From NCBI RefSeq assembly GCF_029211225.1, contig NZ_JARGEM010000002.1, positions 124,001 through 188,000 on the forward strand: a DNA stretch of 64,000 nt. Reading direction: 5' to 3'. Positions within the stretch are counted from its first letter, which is position 1. Each line of letters opens with the position of its first letter. Source of the DNA: Antiquaquibacter metalliresistens (GTDB lineage Bacteria; Actinomycetota; Actinomycetes; Actinomycetales; Microbacteriaceae). The translations under genes were made by a program, and so were the position numbers. Positions 25,064-32,840 of the stretch are shown piece by piece. The notes below the pieces were generated by a model. It saw only the letters and a list, made by a program, of their open reading frames with translations, ran no database searches and had not been told where the DNA came from.

Positions 25064-25797
25064 CCGGTCGGGCGCTCGTCACCGGGGCCACGTCGTCCCT
25101 CGGCGCCGCCGTGCTCCGTGCGCTCGACTCCGCGGGCTACCGCTCGGTCGGCACCTCCCTCGACGAGGCCGGGATCGGCGGAGTCGTGGAGTACGTCGCG
25201 GCGGACCTCAGCGCGCCCGGGGAAGCGGCTCGAGTGCTCGATCGTGCGATGGCCGTGCTCGGCGGACTCGACACCGTCGTGTGCATCGCCGGCGCGATGC
25301 CGGTGGCCCGCATCGAGGACACGACCGACGAGCAGCTCGCCGCCGCCATGAGCGGGTCGTTCTCCACCTTCTTCGAGACGGCCCGCGCCGCGGTCACCCG
25401 GATGCCGCCGGGCTCGAGCATCGTCGCCGTCTCGTCGGTGAACGCGACCCTCGCAGCGCCCGGGGTTGCGGCGTACGCGAGCGCGAAGGGGGCCGTTGAG
25501 GCGCTCGTGCGCCAGCTCGCGCTCGATCAGGCGGCACGGGGCATCCGGGTCAACGCGGTCGCACCCGGCCTCATCGACTCGGGCACCATCGCGGACGGCG
25601 GCGCGGGCTACCCGCGGGGCCGCGCCGTGACCGATGACGAGGTCGCCGCCGCGATCGTGTTCCTCGCCCTCCCCGGATCGTCGGGTATCACGGGGGCGGT
25701 GCTGCCCGTGGATGCCGGGCTCTCGATCACCTCGCCAGCGTCGTTCCTCCGGCCGGACCTGCGCCAGCGGCTCACTCCGGCCGATCGCGCGGACTAG
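25060..25797 (+). CDS. SDR-family sugar dehydrogenase candidate
   Basis: 245 residues from GTG. Classical short-chain dehydrogenase: nucleotide-binding TGATSSLG, catalytic Ser in VSSVNAT, YASAK catalytic Tyr and Lys, and VNAVAPGLIDSG. It could oxidise the imported sugar to a lactone, the step before SMP-30, or act on the lyase product; the sequence cannot decide. Cytoplasmic. Translationally coupled to the DapA-family gene and overlapping the convergent IclR gene by four bases. The longer upstream reading is inside the lyase gene. Confidence 0.83.
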   Translation: MTGRALVTGATSSLGAAVLRALDSAGYRSVGTSLDEAGIGGVVEYVAADLSAPGEAARVLDRAMAVLGGLDTVVCIAGAMPVARIEDTTDEQLAAAMSGSFSTFFETARAAVTRMPPGSSIVAVSSVNATLAAPGVAAYASAKGAVEALVRQLALDQAARGIRVNAVAPGLIDSGTIADGGAGYPRGRAVTDDEVAAAIVFLALPGSSGITGAVLPVDAGLSITSPASFLRPDLRQRLTPADRAD

Positions 25798-26594
25798 CGC
25801 CGCGAGGCGTGGAAGCCGAGGTCGGAGGAGATCTGGTCCGCCCGCTCGATCGCCCGCACGGCGAGCGCTTCCGTGCGCTCGGGCAGGCGGATCGCCGACA
25901 TCGGTCCCGAGATGGACAAGGCGGCGACGATCGCGCCCGAGCGATCGCGGATGGGTGCGGCCACGCAGGCGCGGCGCAGCGCGAGCTCTTCCAGCTCGAC
26001 CGCATAGCCGCGGGAGCGGACGGAGTCGAGGTCCGCGACGAGCTCGTCGAGGGTGGTGAGGGTATTGCCGGTGTACTGGGGGAAGGGCCCCGGGCCGAGC
26101 TGCTCCGCCACCTCCTCGCGCGAGAGGTCGGAGAGGAGCGCCTTGCCGAGTCCGGTTGCGTGCAGCGGGCCGCCTCGGCCGATCATCGTGGCCGACCGTG
26201 GAGCATCCGCCCCCTCGAAGTGCGCGAGGTAGAAGAGGTTCGTTCCCCGTCGTTCGGCGAGGTTGACGCCGAGCCCGAGCTCCGCGGCGAGCGATTGCGC
26301 GAGCTGACGCCCGGCCTGGTGAACCGGGGACTGGTTGAGAGCGACCGCGGCGAGCGTGACGACCTGCGGGCCGGCGGTGTAGAGCCCGCTGCGCTCGTCG
26401 AGGCTGAGGAAGCCGAGACCCAGCATCGCGCCGACGAGCCGGGAGACCGTCGATTGGCCGAGACCGGTCAGCTCGACGAGCTCGGAGATGCGCAGCTGCG
26501 GGCGCTCTTGGGTGAAGCACGACAGCACCGACAGAGCCCGCTCGACGCTCTGCGTGCCGGTCGCGTTCTCCTTCGTCGCGGCGCCTGCGGCCAT
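25794..26594 (-). CDS. IclR-family transcriptional regulator
   Basis: 266 residues. N-terminal winged helix (about 14-80: SVERALSVLSCF, LTGLGQSTVSRLVGAMLGLG) and the C-terminal IclR effector domain (LHATGLGKALLSDL; RSRGYAVELEELALRRACVA; LSISGP). It should sense a sugar acid or related intermediate and control the island. It is divergent from the SGNH gene with a candidate operator between, so it may control itself. A GAGGAGCGC ribosome site precedes the ATG. Confidence 0.9.
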   Translation of the reverse strand: MAAGAATKENATGTQSVERALSVLSCFTQERPQLRISELVELTGLGQSTVSRLVGAMLGLGFLSLDERSGLYTAGPQVVTLAAVALNQSPVHQAGRQLAQSLAAELGLGVNLAERRGTNLFYLAHFEGADAPRSATMIGRGGPLHATGLGKALLSDLSREEVAEQLGPGPFPQYTGNTLTTLDELVADLDSVRSRGYAVELEELALRRACVAAPIRDRSGAIVAALSISGPMSAIRLPERTEALAVRAIERADQISSDLGFHASRR

Positions 26595-26670
26595 GCGCTC
26601 CTCCTCGGTCGGGTGTCGTGGTGCATTCTACGCATGGCTCGCGGGCCGCCCGATGGTGCACCCTCAGTGC

Positions 26671-26685
26671 ATCCACTATACGGAT
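26671..26685. promoter_or_regulatory. Candidate IclR operator
   Basis: ATCCACTATACGGAT has ATCC/GGAT arms and resembles ATCTACTATATGACTGAT at 14210 and ATCTACATTATGCAGAT at 24065. It lies between the divergent IclR regulator and SGNH esterase genes, where an autoregulatory site is expected. Only three sites, so tentative. Confidence 0.4.
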
Positions 26686-26729
26686 GATGTAGGTTCTTTG
26701 TGGATAATCGATCCGTTACAGGGGAGCGC

Positions 26730-27335
26730 ATGGCGAACACGATCGTCTTCACGGGAGACAGCATCACCGACTCCGGGCGGCGCGATCCCGAGCGGTCGCC
26801 TCTGGGCTCAGGCTACGTCGCCCTGCTCGCGCCCGAGCTCGCCGCCGCAGGCTGGCAGGTCGTGAACACCGGCATCTCCGGAAACCGTGCTCGGGATGTC
26901 GCGGCCCGCCGGCACTCGGACATCGACGCGCACTCCCCCGCCGCGGTAAGCCTCCTCGTCGGGATCAACGACGTGTGGCGGCGCTTCGACAGCGACGACC
27001 CCACGAGCGCCGAGGACTTCGAGAGCGCCTACCGCGAGATCCTCGGCGACCCGGGCATCCGCGCCGCGCGCTGGGTGCTCCTCGAGCCGTTCCTGATCCC
27101 GGTAGCGCCGAGCCAGCACGAGTGGGCGGAGGACCTCGACGGCAAGCGCGAGGTCGTGTGCTCCCTCGCCGCCGAGTACGGTGCCGCATTCATCCCGCTG
27201 CACGCCGAGATGAACCGGGATGCCTCGGACCTGGGTGCCGCCGCGCTCACGACCGACGGAGTGCACCTCACCCCGATCGGCTACGAGCGGCTCGCGGCGC
27301 ACTGGCGGGCCTACGGCGCGAGCGCCCTCGCCTAG
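26730..27335 (+). CDS. SGNH/GDSL-family hydrolase
   Basis: 201 residues from ATG (MANTIVFTGDSITDSG) with GGGGAGC before it. The four SGNH blocks are present: GDSIT with catalytic Ser11, NTGISGN (Gly), VGINDVW (Asn) and TTDGVHLTPIGY (Asp and His). No signal peptide, so intracellular. Probably removes acyl groups, for example O-acetyl, from imported sugars or oligosaccharides. It is the last intact gene of the island and lies 80 bases from insertion-sequence remains. An upstream in-frame ATG at 26700 overlaps the promoter and is less likely. Confidence 0.82.
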   Translation: MANTIVFTGDSITDSGRRDPERSPLGSGYVALLAPELAAAGWQVVNTGISGNRARDVAARRHSDIDAHSPAAVSLLVGINDVWRRFDSDDPTSAEDFESAYREILGDPGIRAARWVLLEPFLIPVAPSQHEWAEDLDGKREVVCSLAAEYGAAFIPLHAEMNRDASDLGAAALTTDGVHLTPIGYERLAAHWRAYGASALA

Positions 27336-27380
27336 TTGTTAGTGCCCAGGGAGGTTATTTGACCTGGTTGCGGTGAGGTG

Positions 27381-27429
27381 ACGAGAACCTCCCGGATTAG
27401 ACACCACTTCTGATTCAGGAGGTTCTCGT
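27381..27429. repeat. 12-base inverted repeat ACGAGAACCTCC/GGAGGTTCTCGT
   Basis: Perfect 12-base arms with a 25-base loop, next to the transposase remnant. The right arm contains AGGAGG followed by a GTG, so in an intact element the hairpin would hide a ribosome site. ATTCAGGAG, the end motif of the 55.6-56.8 kb elements, occurs at 27413-27421 across the right arm. Probably a terminal or leader part of a decayed insertion sequence. Confidence 0.5.
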
Positions 27430-27477
27430 GCGAGGCCTGCTCCGAGTCAACGTGCCGCGCAGCCTCCCCGCCGGGCT

Positions 27478-27572
27478 CCACTTCTACACTCACCACAGGC
27501 CCCCGCACCGCCATCGGCAAGGTCCCACCGATCAACCGGATCTCGAACAACCAGGCTGCGCTCGACTCCTAG
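27478..27572 (+). pseudogene. C-terminal remnant of an IS481/IS3-type transposase
   Basis: Read in the frame ending at TAG 27570-27572, the last codons give RTAIGKVPPINRISNNQAAL, which matches the typical DDE transposase tail (RPHTAIGGKPPISR...NN). The rest of the transposase is missing: upstream sequence is unlike it and a GTG at 27428 opens another frame, so the 5' part and 3' end were joined by deletion. Its stop overlaps the pntB stop on the other strand. It marks the right edge of the catabolic island. Confidence 0.6.
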
Positions 27573-28942
27573 AGGTTCTTCACCGCCGTGAGCACCTTGG
27601 TGAGCGACTCCTTCGCGTCGCCGAACAGCAGGGCGGTCTGCGGCTCGTAGAGCAGCTCGTTCTCGATGCCGGCGAAACCAGGACGCATGGAGCGCTTGAG
27701 GAAGACGACCTGGCGTGCGTCGGCGACATCCAGAATCGGCATGCCGTAGATCGGCGAGCCCTTGGTGTTCTTCGCCGCGGGGTTCACCACGTCGTTGGCA
27801 CCGACGACGAGGGCCACGTCCGCGTTCTTGAACTGCGGGTTCACCTCGTCCATCTCCTGCAGCTTCTCGTAGGGCACGTTGGCCTCCGCGAGCAGCACGT
27901 TCATGTGCCCGGGCATGCGGCCGGCGACCGGGTGGATGCCGAACACGACGTCGATGCCCTTCGCCTCGAGCGTCTCCGCGAGTTCCGCCATCGTGTGCTG
28001 GGCCTGGGCGACGGCGAGACCGTAGCCGGGGACGACGATCACGCGCTGGGCGTAGCCGAGCAGGATCGCGACATCCTCGGCGCTCGAGGACTTCACGGGC
28101 CGGTCGGACTCCTGCGTGGAGCCCGCGGTCGAGCCGCCCTTGAAGGCGCCGAAGATGATGCCCGCGACGCTGCGCCCCATCGCTTGCGCCATCGCGCGAG
28201 TGAGGATCGTGCCGGAGGCACCGACGAGCGTGCCCGCGACGAGCAGCAGGATGTTGCCGAGCACGAGACCGGATGCGGCGACCGTGAGTCCCGTGAACGC
28301 GTTGAGCAGCGAGATGACGATCGGCACGTCGGCGCCGCCGACCGGCAGCACGAGCAGCACGCCCGCGACGAGGCCGAGCGCGAGCAGCACGAGCACGGCG
28401 ACGAAGGAGTGCGTCGCGATCACGAAGCCGCCGGCGACGAGCGCGCCGAGCAGCACGGCGCCCATCACGAAGGGCTGGCCGGGGAAGGTGATCGCGCGCG
28501 TCGGCATGAGCTCCTGGAGCTTCGCGAACGTGATGCACGAGCCCGAGAACGAGACGGCACCCACGAGCACCGTGAACGCGACGGCGAGCGCCGACCACGG
28601 GTCATCCGAGTGCGGGAGCTCGAGCAGCGCGACGAGCGCCGCGGCGCCACCGCCGACGCCGTTGAACAGCGCGACGAGCTGGGGCATCTGCGTCATCTTC
28701 ACGCGGCGCGAGATCGGGGCGGCGATCGCGGAACCGACGACGATGGTGCCGAGGATCCATGGCAGGTTCTCGAGCTTCATCGACAGGAACACGGTCACGA
28801 GCGCGACGAGGGCGCCGAACGCACCGATGAGGTTGCCGCGGCGCGCGCTCTTCGGGGAGCTGAGGCCCTTGAGGGCGAGGATGAAGCAGACCGCGGCAAC
28901 GAGGTAGAGGATCGCCGACCACTCGGGGCTGAGGATGCTCAC
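27569..28942 (-). CDS. pntB: NAD(P) transhydrogenase subunit beta
   Basis: 457 residues. The N-terminal half (about 1-260) has eight or nine membrane helices forming the proton channel; the C-terminal domain III binds NADP(H), with VPGYGLAVAQAQ and GANDVVNPAAKN. The complex transfers hydride from NADH to NADP+ using the proton gradient. GTG start overlaps the stop of the small alpha subunit (GTGA). A three-gene pnt operon with split alpha subunit is common in actinobacteria and alphaproteobacteria. It could supply or consume NADPH from the neighbouring oxidative sugar route. Confidence 0.95.
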   Translation of the reverse strand: MSILSPEWSAILYLVAAVCFILALKGLSSPKSARRGNLIGAFGALVALVTVFLSMKLENLPWILGTIVVGSAIAAPISRRVKMTQMPQLVALFNGVGGGAAALVALLELPHSDDPWSALAVAFTVLVGAVSFSGSCITFAKLQELMPTRAITFPGQPFVMGAVLLGALVAGGFVIATHSFVAVLVLLALGLVAGVLLVLPVGGADVPIVISLLNAFTGLTVAASGLVLGNILLLVAGTLVGASGTILTRAMAQAMGRSVAGIIFGAFKGGSTAGSTQESDRPVKSSSAEDVAILLGYAQRVIVVPGYGLAVAQAQHTMAELAETLEAKGIDVVFGIHPVAGRMPGHMNVLLAEANVPYEKLQEMDEVNPQFKNADVALVVGANDVVNPAAKNTKGSPIYGMPILDVADARQVVFLKRSMRPGFAGIENELLYEPQTALLFGDAKESLTKVLTAVKNL

Positions 28943-29241
28943 TTGGCACTCTCCTTCTTGACGTTCTTGCGGCCGCCGAACATCTCGAGCATGCGGTCGG
29001 TGACGACGAAGCCGCCGACGAGGTTGACGGTCGCGAGCAGCACCGCGATGAGCGCGATGACGAGCACGAGCACGTCCTCCGCCTGGCCCGCGACGATGAT
29101 CGCGCCGACGAGGATGATGCCGTGGATCGCGTTCGCGCCCGACATGAGCGGGGTGTGCAGGGTGCTGGAGACCTTCGCGACGACCTCGAATCCGACGAAG
29201 ACGCTGAGCACGAAGACCGTGAGCAGGGTGATGGGATCCAT
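28939..29241 (-). CDS. pntAB: NAD(P) transhydrogenase subunit alpha, membrane part
   Basis: 100 residues. Three to four membrane helices (MDPITLLTVFVLSVFVGFEV; GANAIHGIILVGAIIV; ALIAVLLATVNLVGGF) and the conserved VTDRMLEMFG end that precedes domain III in fused versions. It completes the proton channel with PntB. The ATG overlaps the stop of the NAD-binding subunit by one base (TAATG). Confidence 0.93.
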   Translation of the reverse strand: MDPITLLTVFVLSVFVGFEVVAKVSSTLHTPLMSGANAIHGIILVGAIIVAGQAEDVLVLVIALIAVLLATVNLVGGFVVTDRMLEMFGGRKNVKKESAK

Positions 29242-30383
29242 TACTTCTTCGCTCCCTCCACCGCGGTCGCGGTGGGCTCGTGGCGGATGACGCCCTCGTA
29301 AGTCAGGCACGCGCCCGCGACGACCTCGTCCTCGAAGTCGGGGGTCACGACGCCGTCGACGGTCATGAGGGCGATGAGGTTGGAGACGTTCTTGGCGTAG
29401 AGGCGCGAGGCGTCGTAGGGCATCGTGGATGCGGCATCCTTCATGCCGACGATCGTGATCTCGCCGCCGTCGACCTTGACGCGCACGTCTTCGCCGGGCT
29501 TGCTGCCCTCGACGTTGCCGCCGGACTCGGCCGCGAGGTCGACGATCACGCTCCCGGCGCGCATGCCGCTGAGCATCGCCTTGGTGATCAGTCGCGGTGC
29601 CGGGCGACCAGGGATGGCGGCGGTCGTGACGATCACGTCGGAGTCCGCCACGTGCGGGGTGAGCAGCTCCTGCTGGCGCTTGGCGCGGTCGGCGGCGAGC
29701 TCCTTGGCGTAGCCGCCACCGGCATCCGCGGCGTCGAGATCGAGGTGGATGAACGTGCCACCCATGGACTGCACCTCGTCGGCGGATGCAGCGCGCACGT
29801 CGTTCGCCGACACCTTCGCCCCGAGGCGCTTGGCCGTCGCGATCGCCTGGAGCCCCGCGACACCCGCGCCGAGCACGAGCACCTTCGCCGGCGGGATGGT
29901 GCCCGCCGCCGTCATGAACAGGGGGAAGAACCGCGGCAGCCGCATCGCGCCCTCGAGCACGCAGCGGTAGCCGGCGACGAGCGCCTGGGACGTGAGCGCG
30001 TCCATCGACTGGGCCCGGGAGATGCGCGGCACGAGTTCGAGCGCGAAGGCGGTGACGCCCGCGTCGCGCAGCGCCTTCACCGCGGCCAGCTCGGACGCCG
30101 GGGATGCCAGGCCCACCGTGATCGCGCCCTTGCGCAGTCCCGTGATCACCTCGGGCTTCAGGGGACGCACATGCGCGAGCACGTCGGCCTTCGCGAGGTC
30201 GAGCTTCTTCGCCACGGTGGCCCCCGCGGCGGTGTAGTCCGCGTCCGGGTAGCCGGCCTCGACGCCGGCTCCGGCCTCGACGGTGACCTCGAGCCCGGCG
30301 GCGATCAGCTGCCGCACCGACTCGGGCGTTGCGGCGACGCGGCGCTCACCGGCATCCGGTTCTCGCCTCACTGCGATTCTCAT
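29241..30383 (-). CDS. pntAA: NAD(P) transhydrogenase subunit alpha, NAD-binding part
   Basis: 380 residues; cytoplasmic domain I. MRIAVRREPDAGERRVAATP start, alanine-dehydrogenase-like fold with NAD site VLVLGAGVAGLQAIATAKRLGA and the mobile-loop region. I use the ATG at 30383, which has AGGAG five bases upstream and matches the family start; a longer frame continues upstream without similarity. First gene of the pnt operon, divergent from the XPB gene. Confidence 0.94.
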   Translation of the reverse strand: MRIAVRREPDAGERRVAATPESVRQLIAAGLEVTVEAGAGVEAGYPDADYTAAGATVAKKLDLAKADVLAHVRPLKPEVITGLRKGAITVGLASPASELAAVKALRDAGVTAFALELVPRISRAQSMDALTSQALVAGYRCVLEGAMRLPRFFPLFMTAAGTIPPAKVLVLGAGVAGLQAIATAKRLGAKVSANDVRAASADEVQSMGGTFIHLDLDAADAGGGYAKELAADRAKRQQELLTPHVADSDVIVTTAAIPGRPAPRLITKAMLSGMRAGSVIVDLAAESGGNVEGSKPGEDVRVKVDGGEITIVGMKDAASTMPYDASRLYAKNVSNLIALMTVDGVVTPDFEDEVVAGACLTYEGVIRHEPTATAVEGAKK

Positions 30384-30538
30384 GGCACTCCTCATGGTGG
30401 CGCAAACGATCGAAATGTAGCAGCCGCTCGGGAACGAATCTGCCCCGATCTGCGCGGATGTGCGAGAAGAACCGCGGAACTTAAGGAAACCGGAAACCAC
30501 CCGCCACGCCGAGCGCGGCCCCGGCATAGGCTTGAAGG

Positions 30539-32185
30539 ATGCTCCCGAACGGTCCCCTCATCGTGCAGAGCGACCGTACCGTGCTGCTCGAGGTCGCCCA
30601 TCCGGAGGCCGAGGACGCCCGGCACGACCTCGCGGTGTTCGCCGAGCTCGAGCGCGCACCCGAGCACATCCACACCTACCGCATCACCCGCCTCGGCCTG
30701 TGGAACGCCCGCGCCGCCGGTCACACGGCGGAGGACATGCTCGCCACCCTCGAGCGCTACTCGCGCTTTCCCGTGCCGCAGGCGGTCTCCGTGGACATCG
30801 CCGAGACCGTCGGTCGCTACGGCCGCCTCGTGATCGAACGGGCGGATGATGGCGCCCTCACCCTCACCGCGACCGACCCTGCCGTGCTCGGCGAGATCAC
30901 TCGGGCGAAGAAGGTCGCCGAGCTGCTGTTCGAGAAGCGCGGCGAGCGCACCTACGTCGTGCAGGCCTGGGCGCGCGGCCAGCTCAAGCAGGAGCTGTTG
31001 AAGCTGGGATGGCCGGCCGAGGATCACGCCGGCTACACGCCGGGCACCCCGCACGACATCGCGCTCGACGAGTCCGCGTGGCACCTGCGCCCGTATCAGA
31101 CGCAGGCGATCGACAACTTCACTCGCCACGGCTCCGGGGTGGTCGTGCTGCCGTGCGGCGCGGGCAAGACCCTGGTCGGGCTCGGAGCGATGGCGGCGAC
31201 CGACACGACCACGCTCATCCTCGTCACCAACACGGTCTCGGCGCGCCAGTGGCGGGCGGAGCTGCTCAAGCGCACGAGTCTCACCGAGGACGAGATCGGC
31301 GAGTACTCCGGGCAGCTGAAGGAGATCAAGCCCGTCACGATCGCGACGTACCAGATCCTCACCGCGAAGCGAAAGGGCGAGTACGCCCACCTCGCGCTGC
31401 TCGATGCGCTCGACTGGGGACTCGTGATCTACGACGAGGTGCACCTGCTGCCGGCACCCGTGTTCAAGCTCACCGCCGAGCTGCAGGCCCGCCGTCGGCT
31501 GGGGCTCACCGCGACGCTCGTGCGCGAGGACGGGCGCGAGGGCGACGTGTTCTCGCTCATCGGCCCCAAGCGGTTCGACGCTCCGTGGAAGGAGATCGAG
31601 GCGCAGGGCTTCATCTCCCCCGCCTCGTGCTTCGAGGTGCGCATCGACCTGCCGGAGCACGAGCGACTCGAGTACGCGGCATCCGCCGATGACGGCCGGT
31701 ACCGCCTGGCGGCGACGGCGCCCGCGAAGCTGGACGTGGTGCGCACGCTCGTCGCCCGCCATGCCGGGGAACGGATCCTGGTGATCGGGCAGTACCTCGA
31801 TCAGTTGGACGAGCTCGCGGATGCCCTGAACGCACCGTCGCTCACGGGGTCGACGCCGATCGCCGAGCGCGAGCGGCTCTATCAGGAGTTCCGGGACGGC
31901 ACGACTCCCGTGCTCGTGGTCTCGAAGGTCGCGAACTTCTCGGTGGACCTGCCGGAGGCGACCGTCGCGATCCAGGTCTCGGGGTCGTTCGGTTCACGTC
32001 AGGAGGAAGCTCAGCGTCTGGGCCGTCTGCTGCGGCCGAAGGAGAGCGGGCTGCCCGCGAACTTCTACACGCTCGTCGCGCGCGACACCGTCGACCAGGA
32101 TTACGCGCAGAATCGCCAGCGCTTCCTGGCCGAGCAGGGATACAGCTACACCATTCTCGACGCGGACTCGCTCGAGGCGGCCTGA
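30539..32185 (+). CDS. XPB-type DNA repair helicase
   Basis: 548 residues, standard for bacterial XPB. N-terminal domain, then superfamily 2 motifs: Q-like RPYQTQAI, Walker A PCGAGKT (205-211), DEVH (299-302), LTATLVRED, and C-terminal QVSGSFGSRQEEAQRLGRLL. A 3'-5' ATP-dependent DNA helicase for excision repair. TAGGCT six bases before the ATG and no ribosome site suggest a leaderless transcript. Its usual neighbour, the Helicase_C_3 gene, lies 21 kb away beyond the catabolic island. The 3' end overlaps the truncated AbiEi-like gene by 40 bases. Confidence 0.94.
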   Translation: MLPNGPLIVQSDRTVLLEVAHPEAEDARHDLAVFAELERAPEHIHTYRITRLGLWNARAAGHTAEDMLATLERYSRFPVPQAVSVDIAETVGRYGRLVIERADDGALTLTATDPAVLGEITRAKKVAELLFEKRGERTYVVQAWARGQLKQELLKLGWPAEDHAGYTPGTPHDIALDESAWHLRPYQTQAIDNFTRHGSGVVVLPCGAGKTLVGLGAMAATDTTTLILVTNTVSARQWRAELLKRTSLTEDEIGEYSGQLKEIKPVTIATYQILTAKRKGEYAHLALLDALDWGLVIYDEVHLLPAPVFKLTAELQARRRLGLTATLVREDGREGDVFSLIGPKRFDAPWKEIEAQGFISPASCFEVRIDLPEHERLEYAASADDGRYRLAATAPAKLDVVRTLVARHAGERILVIGQYLDQLDELADALNAPSLTGSTPIAERERLYQEFRDGTTPVLVVSKVANFSVDLPEATVAIQVSGSFGSRQEEAQRLGRLLRPKESGLPANFYTLVARDTVDQDYAQNRQRFLAEQGYSYTILDADSLEAA

Positions 32186-32628
32186 GGCCGCCTGCGCGGA
32201 CCGCCCGCGTGCACCCCGCACCGCTCGACGACCCACTCGGCGTGCTCGAGACCGACCGCCCGACGGTCGCCCGGGCCTGGGTGCCGGGACCAGTGCACCA
32301 CGACCGGGGCATCGGCCGCGAGCGGCAGGCGCGGCCACACCGGATCATGCAACCGGGCGGTGTTCGCCGCGACCTCCACGTGAAGCACGTGCGGCATGGC
32401 TTCGCCCAGGTGCAATGCCACCGCGCTCACGCACGTCAGCCGACCGCCGATCCGCCACGCCCGGAGCACGGCCGGATGCTCGTCCGGCCGTGCGAACCAG
32501 CCATTGCGTACCCGGATCAGTCGCCACCCATACCACGCGGCGAGGTCAATCTGGCCTGGGTCGACTCCCGCGCTGACCAATTCTCTGCGCGCGGCAAGGC
32601 CTCCCAGTGAGTCCACGATGTCCAGCAT
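32146..32628 (-). pseudogene. Truncated AbiEi/DUF559-type protein
   Basis: 160 residues from the ATG seven bases after GGAGG. The N-terminal winged-helix-like part (MLDIVDSLGGLAARRELVSA ... WYGWRLIRVRNGWFARPD) and the central domain (CVSAVALHLGEAM; PVVVHWSRHPG) parallel the 293-residue DUF559 protein at 55.8 kb. The C-terminal nuclease domain is absent: after about residue 135 the frame has no family similarity and runs antisense into the end of the XPB gene. Most likely a 3'-deleted copy. It may still be translated as an AbiEi-like DNA-binding piece. Confidence 0.65.
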
Positions 32629-32728
32629 CTTCATGCCTCCACGCTCGCACCCCATGACCGCCCGTCTCGTCGGCCTCACGCGTTGTGTGGATAGCGTCGG
32701 ACGCACCGCCGATGTGGGATCGCCAGAC

Positions 32729-32765
32729 ACTCTGAGTTTGAAGGACTGTCCTTCAAAATCAGAGT
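32729..32765. repeat. 37-base near-perfect palindrome
   Basis: Arms of 18 bases with one mismatch around a single central base (ACTCTGAGTTTGAAGGAC and its complement). It lies 100 bases before the truncated AbiEi-like gene and 60 bases beyond the stop of the broken DUF1697 gene. No T run on either side. It could be a terminator for both strands, a protein-binding site or a fold-back repeat. Confidence 0.7.
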
Positions 32766-32801
32766 CTCGTAAACGTGAGGATGGGCGCTGCCGCAGTGTG
32801 C

Positions 32802-32840
32802 TCAGTGCGAGAGCTCAATAAAGTCAGTGCGAGAGCTCAA
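32802..32840. repeat. 17-base direct repeat, 22-base period
   Basis: TCAGTGCGAGAGCTCAA occurs at 32802 and 32824. The second copy contains the stop codon and last codons of the DUF1697 reading, so the repeat duplicates the gene's 3' end. Probably a small slippage duplication. Confidence 0.7.

Noticed and set aside
25060-25797. KduD (2-deoxy-D-gluconate dehydrogenase)
   Set aside because: General SDR motifs only; no KduI gene or unsaturated-uronate enzymes accompany it, so a specific name is not justified.
32729-32765. LexA or TetR operator
   Set aside because: Arms do not match the actinobacterial LexA box, and no TetR-type gene is adjacent; left as an unassigned palindrome.
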